From Acanthococcus lagerstroemiae (Eukaryota; Arthropoda; Insecta; Hemiptera; Eriococcidae): 64,000 nt of DNA. Within the stretch, counting starts at the first letter, position 1. Each line of letters opens with the position of its first letter. Location: contig CM063113.1 in NCBI GenBank assembly GCA_031841125.1, positions 57,157,211 through 57,221,210 on the forward strand. Direction: 5' to 3'. A program made the position numbers and the translations under genes. Positions 22,578-32,129 of the stretch are shown here, one piece after another. A model generated the notes under the pieces. It was not told where the DNA came from and searched no databases. It was given only the letters and a program-made list of their open reading frames with translations.

Positions 22578-22932
22578 GTGACCTGGAATCATAAAATGTG
22601 CCTCTTGTGCGAAAACAGGTTTTTGAGATAAACAAGAGTAAAGATGGGATGGTGGTAGTGGCGCGTGGTGGTGCGTTTACGCGTTGCTATGACAACCGCG
22701 TTCCGAATTCTTGTTCTCTGTCATTCCTGTAGGCCCGTTTCACACAACGTCATGTAAACATATGATTTTAAACTTTGACATAATTTTTAAATGCAATTTG
22801 TGGAAAAACTAATGAAGATAGGAAACTGCAATTCATTTCATTCTAAAGAGCGTGATTTTTTCTATAAGAATTGTTAAGAAAGTGAAAAACGAATTTTTGA
22901 CACCAGAGGCACATTTCATGATTCCAGGTCAC
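22578..22932. mobile_element. MITE with GTGACCTGGAATCAT TIRs
   Basis: The left end (22578-22612) begins GTGACCTGGAATCATAAAAT. The reverse complement of the right end (about 22898-22932) begins GTGACCTGGAATCATGAAAT and continues GTGCCTCTGGTG. The element is 355 bp with no coding. The TSD is uncertain. Confidence 0.8.
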
Positions 22933-22939
22933 ATATGTG

Positions 22940-23539
22940 TAGCATTAGCTAGCCATGTAATAAAAAACAATAATAATAATAAATTAAGGTTCTTAACTGC
23001 ATATGAGCCAAGTGGCACCTTTATACGAAGTAAATCCAGTGTTTCCTCCATATTATGCAACCAGTATCCCGTCAGCATCTTGCTAATGCACCCAGGTCAT
23101 GTTACAACAGAACGAAATGAATTTAAAGCAAACGATATTACAGATAAAAAGGGAGGAAAAGACACATTGCGAAAGTGCAAGTAGACAATAAAAAGCCGCG
23201 CTTCGCGACTAACGCCGTTAATGCTCGTTACCAGATCGAGTATCCTTTAAGAGGTACGCACGTATAAATATTTTTTGGTAAAAACTACGAGCGTATAAAA
23301 TTTATGTTCATTGAACAAGAACCGCAGACTGGATTACGATAGGAGTGAAGAAGAAACAGACTTACGAGCGACGAAGAAGACATATAGCGCATCGAACGTA
23401 AAAACAGCATTAATATAATAGAATTTTTCTATCCGGCAAAATTTTTATCGCTCATAACACGTGGATATGTGTGGATATGCGAGTCTGACGGAAAAGAAAA
23501 GAATAAGAAAGAACAAACAAAAGACAGAGAGAGCTGATT
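22940..23539. other. Non-coding stretch
   Basis: No gene or transposon end was recognised. A plus-strand frame that starts inside the preceding MITE runs into this region (22852-23184) and has no family signature. Confidence 0.4.
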
Positions 23540-24830
23540 GGCCGACAACACCCTTCTCCTTGTACAGGAGATGTCGGAGCAGGAAGAGTTCGCAGCAGGT
23601 ACATACTCATTACCGGGATGGTATTGGCTAGATTCAGGCGAATGGCTTACAAGTGGCTGCCCAGAAGACAGAAGCCATCAAAGGATGTTGGCCACAACCA
23701 TTTGACTAAACGGCACTGAGCAAACCGGTACCCCTACAGCTCCGGACGGTGTACCTGGGGATGATGGAGGACAACGAACTCTGTTGGAAACCGCATCTTC
23801 AGGCAACAACGGAGAAAGCAGAACGGACGCTGAAAGGGTTGCGTCAGCTTATGCCGAACCTCCGAGGGCCGAATGAGAGCTGAGAGCCGAAGAAGGCTGT
23901 ACGTATTCGACAGTAATCCATTCGGTTCTTCTCAACGGGGAGCTCAACTGGACGCCAACCACGGCACTCCGTGAGAACAGAGAAGATATAGAAAGGGTCT
24001 AGCGCTATGGCACTACGCATAATCTGCGCGTATAGAACCGTTGCATAGAAGGTGGCTCTAGTACTAGCTCGAATGTCTCCTATTGATCTGCTGGCCAGGA
24101 GAAGCGCGGCTATGCTCCATCAGTGCTTCCAGAAGCTCATTCCGGCTGATAGAAGAAAGAAAGACGCAGAAGATCAAGAAGGAAGTACAGTGGCAAATAG
24201 TTAAAGAGTAGATGGCTCACCTCTAAGAGCCCGGCTACAGGCGCTGGACCTTGAAACTAGAACATGACCTCGATGCATGGTTTTTGCGGTGGTTCGGTGA
24301 GCTGATGTACCATTTTACGCAAATGCCCGCCGGGCATGGATGCTTCAACGGTTATCTTGACCATTGGAACAAGGTACCGAGCCGGATCTTTTGCTGCATT
24401 GCGTGGATCGACGCGACGTACGAGTAGCGTTCGTGGCGTCTATAGGCAGCCGCATTGTTTCCCGGGATGATAGCTGAAATGATGCTGGCCAGCCCGCAGA
24501 ACTGGTCAGCGGTGATCCAATTTGCCGGCACAGTGATGGGGGCTGAAGAGGATGCCGAGTGTGTGAAACAGGGGACAGCATCCGGGCAGCTAATGAACGA
24601 CGACCCCACATAAGTAAGGAAGGCTCCCCCACCGCACGGTCAGCTCTGCAGGCTGAAGTCCGTCGCTGTGCTAGAACAGAATACCGAAAAGTGACACCGG
24701 GGTACTGCTCGGCAGTAAGGGCGAAGAGAACGGACATTACGACGGAGATAACGGGCTATAATAATACCTTTATTATGGCATACGCCGGCCAGCGACATTA
24801 CGTTATTTTCGATTGGTACGAGTAGAGTTT
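23540..24830 (+). pseudogene. R1-like LINE reverse transcriptase C-terminal remnant
   Basis: In shifting plus frames I read ADNTLLLVQEM (domain C, ADD changed to ADN) and QANGLQVAAQKTEA (domain D, the GL.LA..KTEA hallmark). Further on come TVYLGMM, TTEKAERTLKGLRQLMPNLR and GP. A C-terminal part follows: WFLRWFGELMYHFTQMPAGH then GCFNGYL, and ENWSAV-like QNWSAVIQF near 24500. These match the R1 clade. More than five stops and frame changes are present. It is much more decayed than the related copy at 43953-45510. No TSD was identified. Confidence 0.8.
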
Positions 24831-25120
24831 TACTACCTTAAAAATTGACGGCGTGTCCCTGAATGTACCTCTGGCCCATAGAATGCAAAGATGCACCTCA
24901 CCCTCTTCCATTCATTCCTATTTAAGGCAGTTCTTTGAAACTGTTCGTTACGTAAAAACCTGTCGATTTCATCCCCTCCACTTAGTTTTAGATTTGCCTT
25001 TTGATCTTGTTTCGTACTCAAGGAACCCGAAGGTCGCTTGGTAGGCCCGACCCAATTTTCATTTTTTCTTGAGACCTAATTTTTGTAACAGAACTGAGTA
25101 AGTCTCTTACCTCTCCCATT

Positions 25121-25228
25121 TCCTCTCGGCACTGATGCGATGCCCGAAAGGGTAGCTTCCGGTGCTGGGGGTGCGGTATCTTAGGGACCACTTTGGCATG
25201 GTTGCATCGCCATACGTCCCACCACACC
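25121..25228 (+). mobile_element. Solo 3' end of an R1-like LINE (108 bp) with 12-bp TSD
   Basis: The sequence contains ATGCCCGAAAGGGTAGCTTC and ends CATACGTCCCACCACACC, identical in its last 18 bases to the 3' end of the LINE at 43953-45510. It is flanked by ACCTCTCCCATT at 25109-25120 and 25229-25240, a perfect 12-bp TSD. It is therefore an extremely 5'-truncated insertion containing only 3' untranslated sequence. There is no poly-A tail. Confidence 0.92.
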
Positions 25229-25240
25229 ACCTCTCCCATT

Positions 25241-25314
25241 CCGTTTGCCACAGTTGTAAGTACCCATCAAGTGTCTTTCATCGGCACTACTTCGACAACG
25301 GGCTGCTGTGGTGT

Positions 25315-25345
<31 letters not shown>

Positions 25346-25883
25346 AAGAGAGAGAGAAAGAGAAGGAGTCGCGGGACGTTTATTTTGCTGATGGTTTGCT
25401 CGGTGCATTGCCGGAGCCTCGACAACCAAACGATCTCATGCACGCGAAAGCATCGCCGAAGTCGTAAAATTCTTCAGAAAACTTAGTCTCGCATGTCAAA
25501 TTATTTCAAATCTGGCCACGTGATCTGAGACGATAGGATCCGGGGGACTGATACTCGTACAACTGCGTGCGTTATGGCGAGCGGCGACGATCGAAAACCG
25601 GTATACACAACAGTCGGTATACGATTTACAAAACAAAAATAAATAAAAACACCAAATGCCGAGTTTTATAGTCGATTTGATAAAATAGTTATAACCGAAT
25701 TCGAAAAGCCACAGAATTACTTCGAAACTATTCGTAGAGTACATTCGAGATCGCATGAAACACGTTTCACGCTGAAGCGACGGAACGCGCGGCATCTTTT
25801 AGCAGCGGAAATTCGACAGCGTGGCGCTATTTTCGAGGAACCTTTCAAAATACAGCCACGCCAGAAGTGAGAATACGAAGCTA

Positions 25884-25914
<31 letters not shown>

Positions 25915-26650
25915 TATTTTATTTTTTTCGAGAATGAAAGGCCTCATTCACAAAATGCCTTTAGTTCAAAATTACCAAAGTCGGTTTTTTGGCGCCATCT
26001 AGTGGAGTAGAGGGTTATTACGCATTTCCCAAATGTTACTGATTATTTTTTTTCGCACGTGGAACAAGATAAAACTCAAATTTATGAGTATGTACTATGT
26101 ACGTTCTAAGGAGTGCTGATAAAAGAGAAACAGCACTGTTTATGTTTACCAAGCTAGATACTGTAGATCCACGTGCATTACCCGGACCGAGAAGAAAATT
26201 TGCCACTGTTGTGATGGTTTCGGAACGACAATATAGAATTTTAACTAAGAGCTCACGTGTCTTCCTCATAAACTGACCTTAGTCCACGACTTTCCCCACT
26301 TTGCGACCCAACAGCTCAATTATTATAAAGCCAATAGTTTTCAAACTTTGACAGACTTGACTTCTCACTAAAACCATCAAATCAATGTTACCCACCTCAC
26401 ATAAGAAATGGGAAGGTATTTTTGATTTCCCGAACTTTGCTGTTTCGGATTAAGGACACTTTGTGAATCAGATCATCAATTGCTTATGTAGTTCGTACGT
26501 ACCCTAATCGGCTCACTGTGATTTTCTCGATACAGATATCCGTATTTTGAGGGGTCAAAATCACCAAACCGATACGAAAACGTGGCGTTAGTTAAAGGTT
26601 TGATAATTATCAAGTTAAAGTATATTACGACATCTGCAATTAAAATATAA
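25241..26650. other. Non-coding stretch with A-run and (TTA)n
   Basis: An A-rich run lies at 25316-25346, followed by GAGA-type sequence. A TTA trinucleotide microsatellite lies at about 25886-25914. No gene is recognised, and the several short frames lack motifs. Confidence 0.5.
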
Positions 26651-26657
26651 AACATTT

Positions 26658-26889
26658 GAAGGGTAAAGAATCGAAACTCGCATTTGTCATTTTACTTTAA
26701 TGGCGGAAATAGGCAACAGTTGTACACGGGTGCAGGAATATCTTTGCTGCGCCTATGAATGTGTAGTATGTTATACAGATCGCACATTCACAGGCGCAGC
26801 AAACATATTCCTGCACCCGTGTACAGTATTTTGTCTATTTGCGCCCATGAAATAAAATAGCAAATGTGAGTTTCGATTCTTTACTCTTC
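26658..26889. mobile_element. Foldback/MITE with 106-bp arms and 19-bp loop
   Basis: The left arm 26658-26763 starts GAAGGGTAAAGAATCGAAAC. The right arm 26783-26889 is its near-perfect reverse complement, ending GTTTCGATTCTTTACTCTTC. Both contain a TGTACACGGGTGCAGGAATA block and GCTGCGCCTRTGAATGTG. The flanking ATTT (26654-26657 and 26890-26893) could be a 4-bp TSD. If transcribed, it would make a microRNA-like long hairpin. Confidence 0.9.
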
Positions 26890-26899
26890 ATTTATTTTC

Positions 26900-27475
26900 A
26901 TCGGATTCAGAAATTTCAGAGCAGTTTCACCGGGAAAAGAGAATGTAAGCTGGGGTGTCTTATTAGAGTACTTAGTTCTTATTTTGCCGACATTCATATC
27001 TTTTTGCTTACCCTTCTACTAGTTCTGTACTAGTATGGGGCATTGATGCAAAATTCCATAAGAATTTAACCTTTGGTCATAAAAACATGGAATTTAGTCC
27101 GTTGATTCTGAAAGACATCTCTGGGTCCACAACTGCAGAGAAAGAGATAGTCACAGTCAGAGTCTAGCCTGTTTATAACTGGCCTAGTATGATCTACAAC
27201 GTAAAATGGAATTTACAAAATCTGAATATCTTAGAATTCTTTACAAAAAACCCTGCGCAATTTTTTCGTAAATTCCGTAAAAGAGTTCAAAATATTCTGT
27301 ATACTGCCATCCATTAACCTAAGCTTTACGGGAAAAAGTGTAAGATTTCCGACTATCCAATACAATGTCGTCCTGACCCTCCCTAGGGGCTACAATTTTC
27401 AACTTAGGACTAAGCTGATATCGAAAATGAGTTTTGCAAATTTGAAAACGCATTATTCGGTGTGCATTTAAGGTG
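26900..27475. other. Non-coding, interspersed-repeat sequence
   Basis: No gene. The block near 27390 (GGCTACAATTTTCAACTTAG) recurs near 30382 in similar context, marking an uncharacterised interspersed repeat. Confidence 0.4.
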
Positions 27476-27479
27476 CATA

Positions 27480-28595
27480 TGTTACGCTTAATTTGCGCAA
27501 TTGACGAATGCGCGCAGTAAGCAAACATTTTGCCGAAAGCGCGCATTCTGCACCCATTCTGCTGGCAGCGCGCAATCTGCATCACGATTGCTGAATGCGC
27601 GCAATCAACTGATAGTAATTGTTTTTTGAGATGGATTCGGCAATAATTTTCTGCCGAATGCATGCATTTAGCAAGCAACAATAAACAAATAAATGAACCA
27701 GATGGGTTTCTGTTGAAACCTGTAGAATATGGAAAAAATTATCATGATTAAGCCGTAGACTTGCTGCATGTAATTTAAAGAAACAGGCAGAGAGAATGAT
27801 TACACGCGGAAAGGGCATGCTTCCAGCTTTAAAAGTGGGAGACAATGCTCTACTTAGGATTCCGGAAGTTGACCAGGGCCACGCTGGCCCAAAGAACCTA
27901 GTAGTAGTTATATTGAATACAGAACATAGTAAATTTCTTGTAGGCACAAAATATGGCCGCTTAGATCGTCACTTAGAACGGAACACTCTGGACGCAACGA
28001 CATGTAAAGCATTGGCCATCTCTGACGCGCCAAACAGTTCATATTCTCTTCGAGAATTAGTGCAATCGGATTCTATGGGTACAGGACAAGGATATCGCTG
28101 TTGTAACTGTCGCCAGAATTTTTCTTCAAAAAGATGCGCATGTTTAAGAGCAGGCCTGGAATGTAACTCAGCTTGTCACCCAAGCAGAGGGTGCAACAAT
28201 GTAGAGAATCTCAGAAGCCCAAAATCAACCACTCAGAATTCATAATTATTATGTTCATAATTTAAATGTGGAGTTATATTTCTGAACTTTTAGCTGTACT
28301 CACTCAAGTTTTATAATTAGACAAAATATAGGGCATGAATTGGGCAAAATTTCTGCTTACTGCACGCACTTGACGACTGCACAAATTGAGGGTAACAGTG
28401 TTTATGTTCAGTTGCTGAATGCGCGCAATGTATTTAGATGTGTTGCCTATTCCACGCATTCGGCAATTTTTTGCACAAATTCAGCAATCTTGGTGCAGAT
28501 TGCACGCAGCCGGCAGAGTGGGTGCAGAGTGCGTGCTTTCAGCAGAATGTTTGCTTACTGCGCGCATTCGTCGATTGCGCGATTTGAGCGTAACA
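27480..28595 (+). mobile_element. Ginger-like DNA transposon, 1116 bp, CATA TSD
   Basis: The left end reads TGTTACGCTTAATTTGCGCA and the reverse complement of the right end reads TGTTACGCTCAAATCGCGCA. The TIRs extend about 120 bp, sharing GACGAATGCGCGCAGTAAGC and CTGCACCCAYTCTGC. The flanks are CATA at 27476-27479 and 28596-28599, a perfect 4-bp TSD. TGT...ACA ends and a 4-bp TSD fit the Ginger superfamily, DNA transposons with a retrovirus-like integrase. The element is internally deleted: only the C-terminal end of the protein is left (27736-28245). Confidence 0.85.
27736..28245 (+). pseudogene. C-terminal fragment of KRBA2-like integrase protein with CXC cluster
   Basis: The open frame 27796-28245 (149 codons) contains LKVGDNALLRIPEVDQG near residues 15-31, then PKNLVVVILN, then KFLVGTKYGRLDRHLERNTL. 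It ends with YRCCNCRQNFSSKRCACLRA followed by GLECNSACHPSRGCNN, a Cys-rich CXC (tesmin-type) cluster. This order matches the C-terminal end of the invertebrate KRAB-A domain-containing protein 2-like family, thought to derive from Ginger-type integrases. Homology seems to continue upstream through a frameshift (LAACNLKKQAERM). The integrase core is missing. The frame is open, so it could be translated, but the truncated context argues for a non-autonomous remnant. Confidence 0.78.
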
Positions 28596-28599
28596 CATA

Positions 28600-29079
28600 T
28601 AAAAACAAATTTAGTTTAAAAATCCAATCTCTGGAATTAGCACTCTGTCAGATAAATACAATACATTACGAGTATAGAAGAAACGTGTTCCGAAGGCCTA
28701 AAAGTTTTTTGTGGGAAAGTGTGGGGAAAATAAATTATTTTTTGCCGTAAAATTTTCGATGAATTATAAAAGTTATTTGAGTCCAAGTTTCGTTTGATTT
28801 CATGACAGAGATGTGTCAGATGAGAGACAGCTGGAAAGGGGGTAAATGAACCATTTTTCTCTCCTCCAGCAATTCCTATAAATGCATACTTACAGAAAAC
28901 ATATGAAGACACGATTTCTTCTTCTAAAAATAGGTGTTGTTACGTATCTCAAACCTCCCCCTCCTCTCCTTTTACCACCCTTCCCTATTTTCTCCCTCTC
29001 ATGGATTAAAAAACAAAGTATTTAAAAAGAAATAAAAAATGCTCCTATCTCTTACAAGTACTTAACCTCCCCCTCGCCC
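28600..29079. other. Non-coding stretch
   Basis: AT-rich with pyrimidine-rich patches (near 28960 and 29070). No gene recognised. Confidence 0.4.
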
Positions 29080-29995
29080 CCCAATCAATCTACCGCCTTC
29101 ATCTCCTCCTTTGCTCTTACTGTTCTGTTCATTCCTCGTGAATTCTCAAACTTTTTCTTTTTTCTTTCTTATTAAATACGTGTTTTTAAAAAACCATGAG
29201 GATGAAAAGAGAAATAGGGTAAGCTATATACAAGATGTAACAATAATTTTTTCCACGTACAAACGGTTTTTAAAAAAAATTTATGGGAGAAGGTGATTGA
29301 AGGAGGACTGATGGAAAGAAAGGTGCTGAGGAGTGGAATGGAGCGGGGAAAGAGTATGGTGCGTCCAAGAGATAGCAAGACAGACCGGTATCAAGAAAAG
29401 AAATCGTGCCTCCGTATGTTTTTTGTACATATTTTTCCCCGATCAATTTACTCCCTTCATCTGCTACTACTCCTTCTCCATGAAATTTCAAGCATTTTTT
29501 ACTTTTTAAATGCGCGTTTTTGTAAACATCCGTGAGGATGAAAAGGGTAATAGTGTAAGCTATAATCCAGAGATAGTGAGTGAAGAGGCAGCACGTCCGG
29601 CCGTGGGGACCTGAATTCCAGGCGAACGGACCTCGGTCAGTAGGGAACCCCATAGTGACCCTAGTAGGACGCGTGCGGCACGCAGAAACGGGGCCTCAAG
29701 CCTGGCCTCAAGGTGTCCCTCCGGTCACTGATGCGATACTCAAAAGGGTAGTTTCCGGACCGGGGGTGCGGTGTCATAGGGGCCACTTTGGCATGCGTGA
29801 ATCGCCATACGTCCCACCACACTATATCCCAGAGATAACAATCATACGTTTTTTCTTTAAATTTATGTGTGAGGGAGTAATTGGAAGAGAGGTGGGTAAG
29901 GAAAAGCGATAAGGGATGGAAAGGGGCCGAGGAAAAGTACGGTTCGTCCAAGAGGTAGCAAGGCTTGTTCCAAGAAGAAATCGTGCCTTCGTATG
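29080..29995. repeat. Degenerate tandem duplication (about 360 bp) split by a LINE 3' end
   Basis: Unit 1 (about 29080-29435) and unit 2 (about 29440-29998, minus the insertion at 29576-29822) share CGTGAGGATGAAAAG and GTAAGCTAT. They also share GGAAAGAGTAYGGTKCGTCC, an AAGARRTAGCAAG block and TTCGTATGTTTTTTGTA. Without the insertion, unit 2 has nearly the same length as unit 1. Confidence 0.7.
29576..29822 (+). mobile_element. Solo 3' end of an R1-like LINE (247 bp) with about 15-bp TSD
   Basis: The sequence from GTGAGTGAAGAGGCAGCACG to CCACCACAC is collinear with the final 270 bp of the LINE at 43953-45510. It is flanked by TATAATCCAGAGATA (29561-29575) and TATATCCCAGAGATA (29823-29837), which match at 13 of 15 positions. 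It carries only 3' untranslated sequence. It splits a pre-existing tandem repeat, which gives the order of events. Confidence 0.9.
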
Positions 29996-29999
29996 TTTT

Positions 30000-30443
30000 T
30001 TGTAAATTTCTAGAGAACCCCTGGGGGATGGTTCATGTACCCCTTTGCCAACTATCTTTCATGTGACACGTCTCCTTTATTATCAAACGGAATTCAAGCT
30101 CAGAAATACTTTAAATGACTTTTTATACTTCGTGGAATATTATTGAATGGCAAAAAATGATGCATTTTACGTACATGCATCTTCAAATTGCAGATTTTGA
30201 GGCCTTTGGACCACCTTGAATGTTTTTTCGAAATCCTTCAAGACGTATAATTTTTATCCGACTGATCACCGATTCCCAGGGCGGGATATTAAAAAGTCAA
30301 ATCCCCCCCCCCCATATTTTCAAGATACGTCCATTGTGCATATTGTATTTTTTACGAAATTATGTTCTACCTCCCTCGATGCTACAATTTTCAACTTGGG
30401 GTCAGATTCATGTCAAAAATGAATTCAGAAGACTTCACAAACT
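30000..30443. other. Non-coding, interspersed-repeat sequence
   Basis: Positions 30375-30430 (GCTACAATTTTCAACTTGGG and neighbours) resemble 27388-27440. A C11 tract lies at 30303. No gene. Confidence 0.4.
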
Positions 30444-32126
30444 AGCGCGTATGTGAAACCAGACCACGGATTGGGAGCGGATCAGATCGGATCGCATGGG
30501 AGGAGGAGTTGCTGGTCCTTGTTTCGTGCACTGAAGAGCGAATGGAGAGCGAATGAAAGGGAATTTGTTTACCAAGAAGGAATCAAGGAGCGAATGAATC
30601 AAGCTAATGAACATTGGAAAGAGCGAAACGTAATTCCAGTTCAGTTCATAATCATGTTCAGTCGGGCGTATCAGTCTGATTTAGCTCTTCATGGTCACAA
30701 TTCAGTTCAGTGTTCCCCATCTCCATGGAAATTATTTTCCCTTCCAGCCATGTGCTCACTGATCTTAATTATTGCTACGCGACTGCACTCTACAGCCGAT
30801 TAATTAGCAATGCTTAAAAGTTTGACATATCTTACAGCCATGGATATACTTGAGCGAATTTATTACCTCGTCGGGTCAGTGTCATTTGGAGCTAAATCCA
30901 GTTGTTTTTTTTTCGACAATGAGATTTTGATATCATTGGAAAGGTGATTCCATGCTGCATCGAATAAAACACTGTATTTAATGTTGCTTTCAATAATTTT
31001 CTTTTAAATTAAAAAAAAAAGTAAAGGTGTCATATCCAGCTCTTTTCAATAAATTTGGGCGAAAAGGTGCTATATCCAATAATTTGAAATTTGGTGAAAA
31101 TATAATAATCTCACAGATGAAGGTTCGTACTTCGTACAAAGTAATACCACAGCATTTTGTTGGTCAGTTCTACTTTTGTCAGTAAACTCTTGATGTTAAA
31201 ACTTCTTTTACCTCTGTAGCAAAATTTGTTATTTTGGATATAGCTCCAAATTGCACTGACCCGACGGCCTCTGCTTCAGAAAGACAAAAAAGATGCGAGG
31301 TATTGGGGGACACCTTACAGAGCGAAGCTTCTTTCCCACTGTGTGAGTTGTTAGATCAGTCAGTAGGCGCATGCGTACTGAACGTTATCTGACAGAAACC
31401 TGTTAACGGAGGTGTGAAGAGGAAGCGGTCTGGTTCAGGGATTGGGAGTGCATCATTTTTGATTACAATCCGATCCTATTAAATCTTCAAACTGTAATAA
31501 ATCTTGATATGATCCGATTCGTTCTTTGGAAGACGTGTAATACAATTCATTTGCTCTCTCAATTCATTTTGTCGTCTTACACTTCATTCAATCGCTCTCA
31601 TTCGCTCTCTAAGGCAGTGTGTATATATTCGATCCGATCCCATTCACTCTTTTAGGAAACTAATTCAATTCAATGGCTCATTCGCTCCCTTCGGCTTTTC
31701 CACATTATTTAGAAATTCAGATAAAATCGTCCATTTTTTTAAGCAGATGCATTATCAACTTAATAAGGGAATAAAAGCCACATTAGGATTATGTTTTTTT
31801 GTTGTTGTTTTTTTTTTAAATAAAAAGAGATTTTATCTGAATTAAGAATTCGCTCTTCATCACTTCGCTCTTTGTTTTCAGAGATTTCATTAATTCATTC
31901 ATTGATTCACTCCTGCTGAACAATGTTTCACCAAACTCCTCATTCGCTCTTTCCAATGTTCATTAGCTTGATTCATTCGCTCCTTGATTCCTTCTCGGTA
32001 AACAAATTCCCTTTCATTCGCTCTCCATTCGCTCTTCAGTGCACGAAACAAGGACCAGCAACTCCTCCTCCCATGCGATCCGATCTGATCCGCTCCCAAT
32101 CCCTGGTCTGTTTTCACATACGCGCT
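30444..32126. mobile_element. Foldback-type element with near-identical ~190-bp arms
   Basis: The left arm (30444-30630) and right arm (about 31940-32126) are inverted copies differing at only a handful of positions. Both start AGCGCGTATGTGAAA and carry GATCAGATCGGATCGCATGG and repeated GAGCGAATGRA units. More diverged ATTCGCTCT-type units continue inward at 31540-31930. The high arm identity suggests recent insertion or gene conversion. A frame of about 60 codons appears on both arms because they are the same sequence. No transposase and no clear TSD were found. Confidence 0.85.
30870..31265. mobile_element. Nested MITE with GTCGGGTCAGTG ends
   Basis: The left end reads GTCGGGTCAGTGTCATTTGG and continues AGCTAAATCC. 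The reverse complement of the right end reads GTCGGGTCAGTGCAATTTGG and continues AGCTATATCC. The 396-bp element sits between the arms of the 30444-32126 foldback. The motif TATATCCA also recurs inside it. No coding. Confidence 0.82.
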
Positions 32127-32129
32127 CTC

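Noticed and set aside
22852..23184. 110-codon plus-strand frame
   Set aside because: It starts in the MITE at 22578-22932 and runs through its right TIR. No motif.
25181..25486. Overlapping Lys- and Leu-rich frames on both strands
   Set aside because: They read through an A-run and GA-rich tract next to the solo LINE 3' end.
30453..30803. 116-codon plus-strand frame
   Set aside because: The first 60 codons are the foldback arm, repeated as the frame on the opposite strand at 31899-32117. It is structural repeat, not protein.
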